The notes under the pieces: model-generated
The model's database searches: none
Told to the model about the DNA's origin: nothing
What the model saw: the letters and a program-made list of their open reading frames with translations, nothing else
Source: Kribbella antibiotica
Lineage (GTDB): Bacteria; Actinomycetota; Actinomycetes; Propionibacteriales; Kribbellaceae
Length of the DNA stretch: 52,219 nucleotides
NCBI RefSeq assembly: GCF_004349055.1
Contig: NZ_SMKX01000048.1
Coordinates: 1 to 52,219 of the forward strand
Direction: 5' to 3'
Translations under genes and position numbers: made by a program
Shown: piece after piece, positions 1 through 8,222 of the stretch
Position numbering within the stretch: position 1 is the first letter of the stretch
Layout of the letters: each line of letters opens with the position of its first letter

Positions 1-818
1 GGAGGCGTGGGCCGGACGGTCGGCTTCGGGGTGGGCTTGGCGGCGGCGGGCTTTGCGCAGGTGGCTGAGGCCAGGCGGATCACCTGGGCGCCGTTGCCTA
101 GGTCGATTTTCAGGCCTGTGACGGTGAAGGAACCGTCGGCGTTCTTGGTCTGCTCGTTGACGGTGAGCGCGATCAAGGGGTTGGCGGGAGTGCTGAAAGT
201 CTGGGTGGTGCTCGGGATCTTGATGGTTTGGCCGAGCAGCGTGAGGGCGCCGATGTCGATGCCGCCCTTGGTGCCGGAGCACCAGACGTTGACGGCGTCG
301 ATGCCGAGGAGTGAGGTCGGCGGGGTGAGCAGGAGCTTGCACAGGTCGGGGAGGTTCTTGACCGGCAGGTCCTTGGTGCTCAGGGGCGGCAGCGGGAGGC
401 CCAGGTCCGGGAGTTTGATGTCCGGGATCGGGAGGTCGTTGGCGCCGGTTGCGGGGAGGGCGTCGCACTGCTTCTTCAGGTCCGGCGGGATCGGGATCTG
501 GCCGAGGATGCCGCCGCCGACCGAGATGTCGAGGAGCTCGACGGAGGCGGAGTTGTTGCCGGCGGTGACGGTGCCGGCCCGGACGTCGAGCAGCGGGTTG
601 TCGGGCAGCTCGAGGGCTGAGGACGACTTCTGCTTGCCGTCGACAGATTCGACGTACGGCGTCTTGTCGACCGGCACCTGGCCGGAGGCGCTGACGGCGT
701 AAGCCGACGAGGGCCGGGTGGCCGCGCTGCCTATTGGGGCACTGGCGACCAGGCTGAACGCCACGACTCCGGCCACGGCCGCTGCCGTGACGACGGTCGG
801 TACGAGCTGTCGGCGCAT
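1..818 (-). CDS. Secreted choice-of-anchor-P-like protein, C-terminus cut off by window edge
   Basis: The reading frame on the minus strand is open from an ATG at 818 to the window edge, so the gene is partial at its 3' end. An AGGAG sequence lies about 10 nt before the ATG. The first ~35 residues are a typical signal peptide (MRRQLVPTVV then a long Ala/Val stretch). The mature part reads AYAVSASGQVPVD, SSSALELPDNPLLDVRAG and NNSASVELLDISV, a pattern I associate with actinobacterial choice-of-anchor P family surface proteins. Four cysteines and a Pro-rich middle (LPDLGLPLPPL) follow. The visible end is becoming Lys/Pro/Thr-rich (KPTPKPTVRPTP), consistent with a linker before an anchor or a second domain. 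Function unknown; probably exported or wall-associated. The family name is from memory of sequence style, so only moderately sure. Confidence 0.7.
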   Translation of the reverse strand, partial: MRRQLVPTVVTAAAVAGVVAFSLVASAPIGSAATRPSSAYAVSASGQVPVDKTPYVESVDGKQKSSSALELPDNPLLDVRAGTVTAGNNSASVELLDISVGGGILGQIPIPPDLKKQCDALPATGANDLPIPDIKLPDLGLPLPPLSTKDLPVKNLPDLCKLLLTPPTSLLGIDAVNVWCSGTKGGIDIGALTLLGQTIKIPSTTQTFSTPANPLIALTVNEQTKNADGSFTVTGLKIDLGNGAQVIRLASATCAKPAAAKPTPKPTVRPTP

Positions 819-838
819 CTCCGGTCTCCTCACGTACG

Positions 839-1624
839 TCATTTGTTGTCGATCTGAACGAGGGTCCCGAGCGGGACCTGCTGCATCTTGGCCAAGGCGG
901 TCTTCGGGACCCGAACACACCCGGCGCTGATCGCTGCTCCGAACACGTCGGCACGCGGCCAGCCGTGGATCGCGACCGTACCAGGTCCACCACCGAACGT
1001 GTCCAGAGTGGGACTGTGCGTACCCAGCGGCAGCACGATCGGCGAGGCGGAGCGCTTGTGGTCGACGATCGAGCCGAGCAGGAACGTGCGTCCGGCCGGC
1101 GTCGGCGTCTTACGGGTGCCGACTCCAGCCTTCCAGGACCCGAGCCGCCTGCCTTTCTCGAACAGCTCGATCGTCCGTGATCCGGTGTGCACACGGATCA
1201 GGTACGGCGAACTGGCGCGCTCGAGGTCGTCGTCGCGCATCCATCCGGTGGAGCGGTTCGGTTTGGACGGCAGCAGCACGCGGACCCAGCCGTCGGTCTG
1301 CTCGACCACAGGAAGCCAGGTCGGCCCGAACTGCTTCGGCCCGATCTTCGCGAATGGGTCGGCATCGGGCGCGGTGTACAGCGCGGACTCGGCGCGCGGG
1401 TGGACGACGATGCCGGCGGTCGCGGCATACGGGTCGGGATCGACCGGTGCGTGCGCGATCGTGGTCGCCGTACTGGAGGCGGTCAGGACCGCCAGGTCGA
1501 CCGGTGGTGGTTCGTCGTCCTTCTTGTTGCCGAGGAAGCCGATGACCGCGACGGCGCCGAGAATGATCAGTACGGCGAGGGCAGGCATGGACGAACTGCC
1601 GTGCTCACCCCGTGACCCGTGCAT
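839..1624 (-). CDS. L,D-transpeptidase (YkuD domain) with N-terminal membrane anchor
   Basis: Predicted to form 3-3 cross-links in peptidoglycan or attach proteins to it, outside the membrane. A single membrane segment spans about residues 14-32, followed by a low-complexity linker. Residues ~70-135 look like an SH3-like module (GIVVHPRAESALYTAPDAD ... GWVRVLLPS). The YkuD catalytic domain covers ~141-260 and carries the expected HG(x)nS-GCVR signature: His220 and Cys236 in AIHGWPRAD...AISAGCVRVP. Start ATG has a GGGAG ribosome site 9 nt upstream. The gene lies just downstream of a palindromic promoter element (1642-1670) and 21 nt before the secreted protein gene, probably in the same transcript. 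Length 261 aa is normal for an anchored YkuD enzyme. Confidence 0.9.
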   Translation of the reverse strand: MHGSRGEHGSSSMPALAVLIILGAVAVIGFLGNKKDDEPPPVDLAVLTASSTATTIAHAPVDPDPYAATAGIVVHPRAESALYTAPDADPFAKIGPKQFGPTWLPVVEQTDGWVRVLLPSKPNRSTGWMRDDDLERASSPYLIRVHTGSRTIELFEKGRRLGSWKAGVGTRKTPTPAGRTFLLGSIVDHKRSASPIVLPLGTHSPTLDTFGGGPGTVAIHGWPRADVFGAAISAGCVRVPKTALAKMQQVPLGTLVQIDNK

Positions 1625-1641
1625 GTCGTGCTCCCAGGAAC

Positions 1642-1696
1642 GGCCTACTGTCCGGGCACGACAATAGGCCGATCGTAGAGGTTACGCCACAGTAGG
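1642..1696. promoter_or_regulatory. Palindrome plus third half-site upstream of the L,D-transpeptidase gene
   Basis: Arms GGCCTACTGTC (1642-1652) and GACAATAGGCC (1660-1670) are inverted with one mismatch in 11 and a 7-nt centre. A further inverted copy of the core, ACAGTAGG, sits at 1689-1696. The palindrome ends 18 nt before the L,D-transpeptidase start codon, so it could be an operator or an RNA hairpin in the leader. Three CCTA(C/T)TGT half-sites on alternating strands favour a DNA-binding site. The regulator is unknown. Confidence 0.45.
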
Positions 1697-1736
1697 TGAC
1701 TCGCGAGTAGCAACTGTTTTTGCATTCAGCACAGCT

Positions 1737-2666
1737 TTAAGGCGTATCCGGATGGTTCTTATTCCGCCGTCGCAGATACCGCTCGAACTCGGCGGCGATC
1801 GCGTCGCCGGAGGCCTCGGGCAGATCGGCGGTGTCGCGCTGCTCCTCGAGGGAGCTCACGTACTCCGCGACCTCCGGGTCCTCTTCGCTCAGCTCGTCCG
1901 CGCCGCGCTGCCAGGCCCGCGCCATCTCGGGCAGCTCGCCCTCGGGGATCTGCAGGTCGAGCAGCGCCTCGATCTTGCTGAGCAGCGCCAGTGACGCCTT
2001 CGGGCAGGGGGAGCCCGCGATGTAGTGCGGGATCGCGGACCAGATCGATACGGCCGGTACGCCGAGGCTGCCGCAGAGGTCGGCGAAGACGCCGGTGATG
2101 CCGGTCGGGCCCTCGTACGTCGACGGCTCCAGACTCCAGGCCGTGCTGAGCGCCTCGTCGGTGGAGGTCGCCGAGACCGGGATCGGCCGGGTGTGCGGGG
2201 AGTCGGCCAGCAGGGCGCCCAGTACGACGATGATCTGCGCGTTCGACTCGTCGACCACGTCGAGCAGTTCCTGGGCGAAGCCGCGCCAGCGCATGTTCGG
2301 CTCGATCCCGCGGACCAGCAGGACATCGCGGTCGGTGTCCTCGGGCTGGGCGACGTAGACGCGGGTGGTCGGCCAGGTCAGCTGCCGCTCGCCGTTCTCG
2401 TCGAATCCGACCTCGGGCCGGTTCACCTGGAAGTCGTAGTAGTCCTCGGGGTCGATCTCGAGGACGAGTTCGGCGCCCCACTCCTCGATCAGGTGGTCGA
2501 CCGCTCCGGTGGCCGCTTCGGCGGCGTCGTTCCAGCCCGCGAACGCCGCGATCACGACCGGGTCCCTCAGGTTCGCGAGATCAACCACTCGCAGGCCCCC
2601 TGTCGTCTGATAGCCATCCGGCAGGGCTGCCGGAATCCGGACTGCCAGCCTACGTGGTTGGGTCAC
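1737..2666 (-). CDS. PAC2 (proteasome assembly chaperone 2) family protein
   Basis: The protein matches the PAC2 superfamily from ~residue 25: LRVVDLANLRDPVVIAAFAGWNDAAEAATGAVDHLI, then IEPNMRWRGFAQELLDVV and the conserved PHTRPIPVSATSTDEAL segment. Eukaryotic PAC2 helps assemble 20S proteasomes. Actinobacterial relatives are widespread but their role is not settled, and they also include ligand-binding-like members. Start is GTG at 2666; the ribosome site GGAGGTGAA is at 2681-2689, a rather long 14 nt away. C-terminus (RYLRRRNKNHPDTP) is charged. It is divergent from the HAD gene and ~41 kb away from the proteasome locus in this window, so a functional link is only a hypothesis. Confidence 0.85.
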   Translation of the reverse strand: MTQPRRLAVRIPAALPDGYQTTGGLRVVDLANLRDPVVIAAFAGWNDAAEAATGAVDHLIEEWGAELVLEIDPEDYYDFQVNRPEVGFDENGERQLTWPTTRVYVAQPEDTDRDVLLVRGIEPNMRWRGFAQELLDVVDESNAQIIVVLGALLADSPHTRPIPVSATSTDEALSTAWSLEPSTYEGPTGITGVFADLCGSLGVPAVSIWSAIPHYIAGSPCPKASLALLSKIEALLDLQIPEGELPEMARAWQRGADELSEEDPEVAEYVSSLEEQRDTADLPEASGDAIAAEFERYLRRRNKNHPDTP

Positions 2667-2778
2667 GCCACGCGCGGCGTTTCACCTCCGGCGGAACGTG
2701 TCGGTAGGCCCCGCTCCCGGGCTGGCCCCATGCACACGGGAAAATGGTTCCGGAACAACCACAAATGGAGGGGGAGCC

Positions 2779-3426
2779 GTGCTGCAGGCCGTGCTCTGGG
2801 ACATGGACGGAACGCTGGTCGACTCGGAGAAGGTGTGGGCCGAGGTCCAGTACCGGGTGCTGCCGGAGCTGGGTGGGACCTGGACGGAGGAAGACAGTCT
2901 CGGGCTGCTCGGCAGTGACCTGAGGGACGCCGTACAGGTCTGGCTGGCTGCTCTTCCGGCTGGCGTGATCACCGGCGAGGCGCTCGCCGAGCGGATCTTC
3001 AACGAGGTGGTCGACCAGTTGCGTCGTGAGGTCGACTTCCAGCCGGGAGCGCTCGAACTGCTCCAGGCGCTGCGCAAGGCCGACATTCCGTGCGCGCTGG
3101 TATCGGCGTCGTACCGGGTGATGATCGATGCGGTGCTCGCCCACCTGCCGGACGATCCGTTCGACGTGATCATCGCCGGTGACGAGGTGACCAACGGCAA
3201 GCCGCACCCGGAGCCCTACCTGACCGCGGCGGCCAAGCTCGGCGTCGACCCGGCGCAGTGTGTGGTGATCGAGGACTCGGTGACCGGGACAGAGTCCGGT
3301 ACGGCGGCCGGTGCGTACGTCGTGGCGGTACCGCACTTGGTGCCGATTCCGGAGGCGCCGCGCCGCCTGGTTGTCGGCTCATTGGAAGCCGTGACTCCGG
3401 AGTCGCTGCGGGAGTTGCTCCGCTGA
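2779..3426 (+). CDS. HAD-superfamily hydrolase (phosphoglycolate phosphatase / beta-phosphoglucomutase type)
   Basis: Start GTG at 2779 is chosen because GGAGGGGGAG sits directly before it and the HAD motif I then begins at residue 8 (DMDGTLVDSE, nucleophile Asp8, acid/base Asp10). Motif II is ALVSASYR, motif III Lys is in TNGKPHPEPY, and motif IV is VVIEDSVTG. The cap region between motifs I and II is helical, as in subclass IA phosphatases. At 215 aa it is the usual size. Substrate cannot be told from sequence; small sugar phosphates or nucleotides are typical. It is divergent from the PAC2 gene and lies 68 nt before the peptide-transport operon, which may start from its own promoter. Confidence 0.9.
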   Translation: MLQAVLWDMDGTLVDSEKVWAEVQYRVLPELGGTWTEEDSLGLLGSDLRDAVQVWLAALPAGVITGEALAERIFNEVVDQLRREVDFQPGALELLQALRKADIPCALVSASYRVMIDAVLAHLPDDPFDVIIAGDEVTNGKPHPEPYLTAAAKLGVDPAQCVVIEDSVTGTESGTAAGAYVVAVPHLVPIPEAPRRLVVGSLEAVTPESLRELLR

Positions 3427-3494
3427 GGCGTTACCGTCACCTCAAGCCCTCGGGGGCCGTTATCTGGGGTGTTGGGCTGGGGAAGGTGACATAA

Positions 3495-5063
3495 GTGAGC
3501 GAGTTGTGGCGGCGGTTGGTGGTGACCGCTGCGGTCGGTGGGTTGAGTGCGGGTCTGGTGGCGTGTGGTGAGCCGGACGACCATGCGCCGCACACGGGCG
3601 GCCCCACCCCGAAGTCGATGGTCCTGCGGGTGGCGACCACGGATTCGGTCAGCTCGCTGGACCCGGCCGGACCGTACGACGTGAGTTCGCGGACCGTGCA
3701 GGCGAATCTCTACCAGACGTTGCTGACGATCCTTCCGGGCAAGCCGACCCCGGTCCCGGATGCGGCCGACTGCCAGTTCGACTCACCGACGACGTACACG
3801 TGCAGTTTGAAGGAGGGCTTGACCTTCCCGAACGGGCACGAGTTGACCTCGTCGGACGTGCGGTTCAGTTTCGACCGGATGCTGGCGATGAAGACGCCGG
3901 GTGGGCCGGCGCCGCTGTTCGCCTCGGTGACCTCGGTCAGTACGCCGGATGAGCTGACCGCGGTGTTCAACCTGAAGGCGCCGGATGCGCGGTTGCCGTA
4001 TCTGCTGACCACGACCGGTGCGTCGATCGTGGACGAGGAGTCGTATCCGGTCAGCAAACTTGTGACCACGACGGCAGTGGGCAGTGGGCCGTATCAGTTG
4101 ACGGCCTACAAGCCGGGGGAGTCGCTGACGCTCGCGCGGTTCGCGGCGTACAAGGGCTCGCGCGGTGCGCAGAACGACGGCGTACAGATCAGTCTGGTCA
4201 AGGACGCGGTCGCGCTGAATCACGCCATCACTCGCGGCCAGGCCGATGTGGCGTATCGCGGGTTCACGATCGGTCAGCTCGACAAGCTGCGGACGTCGAA
4301 CAAGGTGCAGGTGGTCGAGTCCGAGGACGCGGTGATCCAGTTCGTCGCGTTCCAGCTGAAGTCGGTGACGGCCCGCAGACTTCCGGTACGGCGGGCGATT
4401 GCGCAGCTGATCGATCGTCCGGCGCTGGTGAAGAAGGCGTACGCCGAGCATGTGAGCCCGCTGTACTCGATGGTTCCGTCCACTGTCGGTGGGGCGACGG
4501 ATGCGTTCCGGTCGGAGTACAAGCAGCCGAACAAGGCAGCCGCGGTCGCGATCCTGAAGGCCGGTGGCGTGAAGGGCGTGGTGCCGCTGACGCTGGGCTG
4601 GACGCCGAGCCGATTCGGGCCGGGGTCGAAGGCCGAGGCGCTGGAGCTGAAGCGGCAGCTGGACGCGTCAGGGCTGTTCCGGGTGACTCTGCGCAGTGCG
4701 GACTGGCCGGAGTACCAGCAGCAGATCAGGGCGGGTGCCTTCGATCTCTACATCGCGGGGTGGATCCCGGAGTACCCGGACGCGGACAACTACCTCGCGC
4801 CGTTCGTCGGGGTCAGCGATCCGTTCCCGAACGGGTACCGCTCGGCGGCCGCGACAAAGCTGCTGCAGCAGGAAAGGGTCGAGCAGAACGGAATCACCCG
4901 CGCAGAGCTGCTTGGGCAGCTACAAGACGTGTTCGCGCGCGAAGTACCGGTGCTGCCGACCTGGCAGGGGCGACTCAGCGTGGTCGCCGGGACCGACGTA
5001 CAGAACGTGTCCGGAGCTCTCGATCCGCTCGCGTTCCTGCATCTGTCAGGCCTTCGAAAATGA
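3495..5063 (+). CDS. ABC transporter substrate-binding lipoprotein, peptide family (SBP family 5), copy 1
   Basis: Lipoprotein signal with lipobox LVAC and Cys24 marks an exported, membrane-tethered binding protein. The body is family 5 (oligopeptide/dipeptide/nickel): VLRVATTDSVSSLDPAGPYD near the N-terminus, YTCSLKEGLTFPNGHELTSSDVRFSFDRML, a GSGPYQLTAYKPGE segment, and DLYIAGWIPEYPDADNYLAPF near the end. Start GTG with GGAAGGTG 6-8 nt upstream. It is shorter than the second binding protein of the cluster (522 vs 589 aa) and diverged from it. It is followed by a 229-nt gap before the first permease gene, which could hold a separate promoter. Confidence 0.9.
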   Translation: MSELWRRLVVTAAVGGLSAGLVACGEPDDHAPHTGGPTPKSMVLRVATTDSVSSLDPAGPYDVSSRTVQANLYQTLLTILPGKPTPVPDAADCQFDSPTTYTCSLKEGLTFPNGHELTSSDVRFSFDRMLAMKTPGGPAPLFASVTSVSTPDELTAVFNLKAPDARLPYLLTTTGASIVDEESYPVSKLVTTTAVGSGPYQLTAYKPGESLTLARFAAYKGSRGAQNDGVQISLVKDAVALNHAITRGQADVAYRGFTIGQLDKLRTSNKVQVVESEDAVIQFVAFQLKSVTARRLPVRRAIAQLIDRPALVKKAYAEHVSPLYSMVPSTVGGATDAFRSEYKQPNKAAAVAILKAGGVKGVVPLTLGWTPSRFGPGSKAEALELKRQLDASGLFRVTLRSADWPEYQQQIRAGAFDLYIAGWIPEYPDADNYLAPFVGVSDPFPNGYRSAAATKLLQQERVEQNGITRAELLGQLQDVFAREVPVLPTWQGRLSVVAGTDVQNVSGALDPLAFLHLSGLRK

Positions 5064-5292
5064 CACAAAGATGCCATGACAGTAACGGTTTGCGAGCTAA
5101 CGGCGACCCTCGGTAGGAGCCCGTGCTTTACTGCCAAAACGTCCACGATACGGGACGATTTCCGCGCGATCACGATCGGGCAACGCACCCCTTTGGGCGT
5201 TTGACTCCAGACCGTAATGGCGGCAGGTTAAGGCCGCAGCCATACCGGATTTCCGTCCGGTTCAACCGAATGACGCAGGGGAGCCGCATCGC
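5064..5292 (+). other. Non-coding gap inside the peptide-transport cluster
   Basis: The 229 nt between the first binding-protein gene and the DppC-type permease hold no convincing gene. Only weak inverted repeats are visible (for example CGTCC...GGACG near 5150). It is locally less G+C rich than the flanking genes, which would suit a promoter for the permease-onward operon, but no clear -35/-10 pair could be assigned. Confidence 0.35.
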
Positions 5293-6285
5293 GTGAGCAC
5301 GCCACTCGAGGTCGAACCGGGGTCGCAGTCGGCCCAGCCGGAGGCCGTCCTCGACGGAGTCAAGAAGATCGAGGGGCGGTCGCTCTGGCAGATCTCCTGG
5401 ACGCGGCTGAAGCGGGACAAGGTCGCGCTGGCCGGTGGCGTCATCGTGTTGCTGCTGGTTCTGGTGGCGATCTTCGCGCCGCTGATCTGCAAGGCGATCG
5501 GAATCACCCCGAACGACTTCAATCAGAAGCTGGTCGACTCCTCCCTGCAGACCCCGATCGGCAAACTCGGTGGGATCAGCTGGGACCACCCGCTCGGTGT
5601 CGAGCCGGTGAACGGCCGCGACATCCTGGCCCGGGTCATCTACGGTGCCCGGATCTCGCTGCTGATCGCCGTCCTGGCGACCACGGTGTCGGTCGTGATC
5701 GGCGTCGTGATGGGCATCGTGGCCGGCTACTTCGGTGGCTGGGTCGACTCGCTGATCAGCCGCTTGATGGACATCTTCCTGGCCTTCCCGCTGGTGCTGT
5801 TCGCGCTGGCGCTGGTCGGTGCGATCCCGGACAGCATTCTCGGCCTCGAGGGTGACGCGCTGCGGGTGGCGCTGATCGTCTTCATCATCGGGTTCTTCAG
5901 CTGGCCCTATATCGGCCGGATCATCCGGGGACAGACGCTGTCGCTGCGCGAGCGCGAGTTCGTCGACGCGGCCCGCAGCCTCGGTGCGCGCCGTCCCTAC
6001 ATCCTGTTCACCGAGCTGCTGCCGAACCTGATCGCGCCGATCCTGGTCTACTCGACGCTGCTGATCCCGACCAACGTGCTGTTCGAGGCGGGTCTGTCCT
6101 ACCTGGGTGTCGGCGTGCGTCCGCCGACGGCGAGCTGGGGCGACATGCTGTCGATCGCCTCGAAGTGGTACCAGGTCGACCCGATGTACATGATCCCGCC
6201 GGGCCTCGCGATCTTCGTGACGGTGCTGGCCTTCAACCTGTTCGGCGACGGGTTGCGCGACGCGTTGGACCCGCGGTCGCGGTAG
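5293..6285 (+). CDS. Peptide ABC transporter permease, DppC/OppC type
   Basis: Inner-membrane subunit of a peptide importer. A cytoplasmic N-terminal tail of ~40 residues is followed by TM1 (VALAGGVIVLLLVLVAIFA). A large extracytoplasmic loop comes next, then four or five more hydrophobic helices. The EAA coupling loop, which docks on the ATPase, is clear: EREFVDAARSLGARRPYILF followed by TELLPNLIAPILV. The segment FEAGLSYLGVGVRPPTASWG is characteristic of the DppC side of the pair. Start GTG 5293; AGGGGAGCC is ~6 nt upstream. Usual length for the family (330 aa). Gene order SBP-C-SBP-B-D-F differs from the textbook dppABCDF order. Confidence 0.93.
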   Translation: MSTPLEVEPGSQSAQPEAVLDGVKKIEGRSLWQISWTRLKRDKVALAGGVIVLLLVLVAIFAPLICKAIGITPNDFNQKLVDSSLQTPIGKLGGISWDHPLGVEPVNGRDILARVIYGARISLLIAVLATTVSVVIGVVMGIVAGYFGGWVDSLISRLMDIFLAFPLVLFALALVGAIPDSILGLEGDALRVALIVFIIGFFSWPYIGRIIRGQTLSLREREFVDAARSLGARRPYILFTELLPNLIAPILVYSTLLIPTNVLFEAGLSYLGVGVRPPTASWGDMLSIASKWYQVDPMYMIPPGLAIFVTVLAFNLFGDGLRDALDPRSR

Positions 6286-6352
6286 TACTTCTCTCCAAAC
6301 CGGGAGCCTTGTGAACGCAGGGCTCTCACCACTAAAAGGGGTGCAACAAGAG

Positions 6353-8122
6353 ATGAGTCGGAAACGCATCACGACGGTCACTGCCGTCGCTGCGGCCGTC
6401 GCCTTGAGTCTGGCGGCTTGCGGGGGACCGAAGGCCACACCGGGCGGTGGCAGCAGCGCAGGCGGCGCCACGCCGGAGGCCAACGCGGCCGTGGACAAGG
6501 TTTACAGCCCGAGCGACAAAAAGGGTGGCACGCTTCGGATGGGTATCACCGAGGCCTACGACTCCACCGACCCGGGCGACACGTACTACGGTCTGTCCTG
6601 GAACCTGGTGCGGAACTACGTCCGGCCGCTGATGACCTTCAAGGTGACTCCGGGCGCCGACGGTGGCAAGCCGGTTCCGGACCTGGCCGAGGCTCCTGGC
6701 GTGCCCAGTGACGGCGCCAAGACCTGGACCTACAAGATCCGCAAGGGCGTGAAGTTCGAGGACGGCACGGTCGTCACCTCGAAGGACGTCAAGTACGCCG
6801 TCGCGCGGTCGCTGGACAAGGCGACGCTGCCGAGCGGCCCGACGTACTTCAACGACTTCCTGCTGGACGTGCCCGCGGGCTACAGCGTCTACAAGGACAA
6901 GACGCTGGCCGGGGTCGCGAAGGCGATCACCACCCCGGACGACCAGACCATCGTCTTCCACCTGAAGAAGCCGTTCTCGAGCTTCGACTACTTCGCGCAG
7001 TTGCCGTCGACCGCTCCGGTCCCGCAGGCGAAGGACACCGGTGCGAAGTACAAGGAGCACCCGATCGCGACCGGTCCGTACAAGTTCGGTGCGTACGACC
7101 CGAACAAGGGCTTCGAGCTGGTGCGCAACGAGAACTACGACGCGTCCACCGACCCGGACTCGGGCCGCAAGGCGCTGCCGGACAAGTTCACGATCTCGTA
7201 CAACATCGAGGGCACCGACATCGACAACCGGCTGATCGCCGGTGACCTCGACGTCGACCTCGCCGGTACCGGCGTGCAGCCGGAGACCCAGGCGAAGGTG
7301 CTCGCCGACCCGAAGCTGAAGGCGCACACCGACAACGTGCCGGCTTCGCGCCTGAACTTCACGGTGCTGAACAGCGACGTCCCGCCGCTGGACAACATCC
7401 ACTGCCGCAAGGCCGTTCTCTACGCTGCCGACCACGAGGGTTACCAGCGTGCCTACGGTGGTGCGATCGGTGGCGACATCGCGACGAACCTGATGCCGCC
7501 GATCGTCAACGGTGCGCAGAAGTTCGACGACTACGGCTTCGAGGCCGACAAGAACGGTAACGTCGAGAAGGCCAAGGCCGAGCTCAAGGAGTGCGGCAAG
7601 CCGGACGGCTTCCCGGTCAACATCACCTACCGCACGGACCGCGGCAAGGAGAAGGCTGTTGCGGAGACCCTGCAGGAGTCGCTGAAGAAGGTCGGCATCG
7701 TGCTGACCGCCAAGTCCTACCCGACCAGCGACTACACCAAGCTGTACGCCGGTAAGCCGGACTTCGCCAAGTCGAACAAGCTCGGCCTGATCGTCTACAG
7801 CTGGGGCGCGGACTGGAACGACGGCTTCGGCTTCCTCCAGCAGATCGTCGACAGCCGGACCATCCGCACGACCGGTGGTAACACCAACCTCGGTATCCGG
7901 ATCCCCGAGGTGGACGCCCTGGTCGACAAGGCGATGAACGAGACCGACGAGACCAAGCGCAACGGCTACTGGGTCGACGTCGACAAGAAGGTCATGGAGC
8001 AGGCCGGCGCGCTGCCGGGCGTCTGGTCGAAGGGCTTGCTGTACCGCCCCGACACGGTGGCCAACGTCTTCACCAACTCCGGTCAGAACATGTACGACTA
8101 CGCGGGCATCGGCCTCAAGTAG
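6353..8122 (+). CDS. ABC transporter substrate-binding lipoprotein, peptide family (SBP family 5), copy 2
   Basis: I place the start at ATG 6353, preceded by AAAGGGGTG at a good distance. A start 42 nt earlier would add a non-signal extension. The signal peptide ends in a lipobox SLAAC with Cys23. Family 5 hallmarks: GGTLRMGITEAYDSTDPGDTYY, WTYKIRKGVKFEDGTVVTSKDVKYA, IATGPYKFGAYDPNKGFELV, and the C-terminal YSWGADWNDGFGFLQQIVD. At 589 aa it is larger than the first binding protein of the cluster. It is followed by a perfect 15-bp hairpin before the DppB gene, an arrangement that can let a binding protein be made in excess over membrane subunits. Confidence 0.93.
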   Translation: MSRKRITTVTAVAAAVALSLAACGGPKATPGGGSSAGGATPEANAAVDKVYSPSDKKGGTLRMGITEAYDSTDPGDTYYGLSWNLVRNYVRPLMTFKVTPGADGGKPVPDLAEAPGVPSDGAKTWTYKIRKGVKFEDGTVVTSKDVKYAVARSLDKATLPSGPTYFNDFLLDVPAGYSVYKDKTLAGVAKAITTPDDQTIVFHLKKPFSSFDYFAQLPSTAPVPQAKDTGAKYKEHPIATGPYKFGAYDPNKGFELVRNENYDASTDPDSGRKALPDKFTISYNIEGTDIDNRLIAGDLDVDLAGTGVQPETQAKVLADPKLKAHTDNVPASRLNFTVLNSDVPPLDNIHCRKAVLYAADHEGYQRAYGGAIGGDIATNLMPPIVNGAQKFDDYGFEADKNGNVEKAKAELKECGKPDGFPVNITYRTDRGKEKAVAETLQESLKKVGIVLTAKSYPTSDYTKLYAGKPDFAKSNKLGLIVYSWGADWNDGFGFLQQIVDSRTIRTTGGNTNLGIRIPEVDALVDKAMNETDETKRNGYWVDVDKKVMEQAGALPGVWSKGLLYRPDTVANVFTNSGQNMYDYAGIGLK

Positions 8123-8176
8123 TCGTTGCCCTGACCTTTCAACCGAAATCGCTCAGCAGAGGTAGGTGAAGGCTTC

Positions 8177-8210
8177 GGTGGCCGGTGATCAGCGATGATC
8201 ACCGGCCACC
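8177..8210 (+). promoter_or_regulatory. Perfect 15-bp hairpin with GCGA tetraloop between binding-protein and permease genes
   Basis: Arms GGTGGCCGGTGATCA (8177-8191) and TGATCACCGGCCACC (8196-8210) are exact complements around a GCGA loop, a GNRA-type tetraloop. It lies 54 nt after the binding-protein stop and 12 nt before the GTG of the next permease gene. There is no U-tract, so it may be a 3' mRNA-stabilising or partial-termination element rather than a full terminator. The downstream start has no good ribosome site, so the stem may also limit its translation. Confidence 0.7.
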
Positions 8211-8222
8211 ACGCCGAGCACG

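Noticed and set aside
7..702. Long plus-strand open frame at the window start (231 codons)
   Set aside because: It is the antisense shadow of the partial secreted-protein gene, which has a signal peptide, a ribosome site and good codon bias on the minus strand.
888..1667. Plus-strand open frame opposite the L,D-transpeptidase
   Set aside because: Shadow of the YkuD gene; no family features and poor composition.
5170..6498. 442-codon minus-strand frame over the DppC-type permease
   Set aside because: Arg/Asp/Gln-rich antisense translation of a clear permease gene; no domain.
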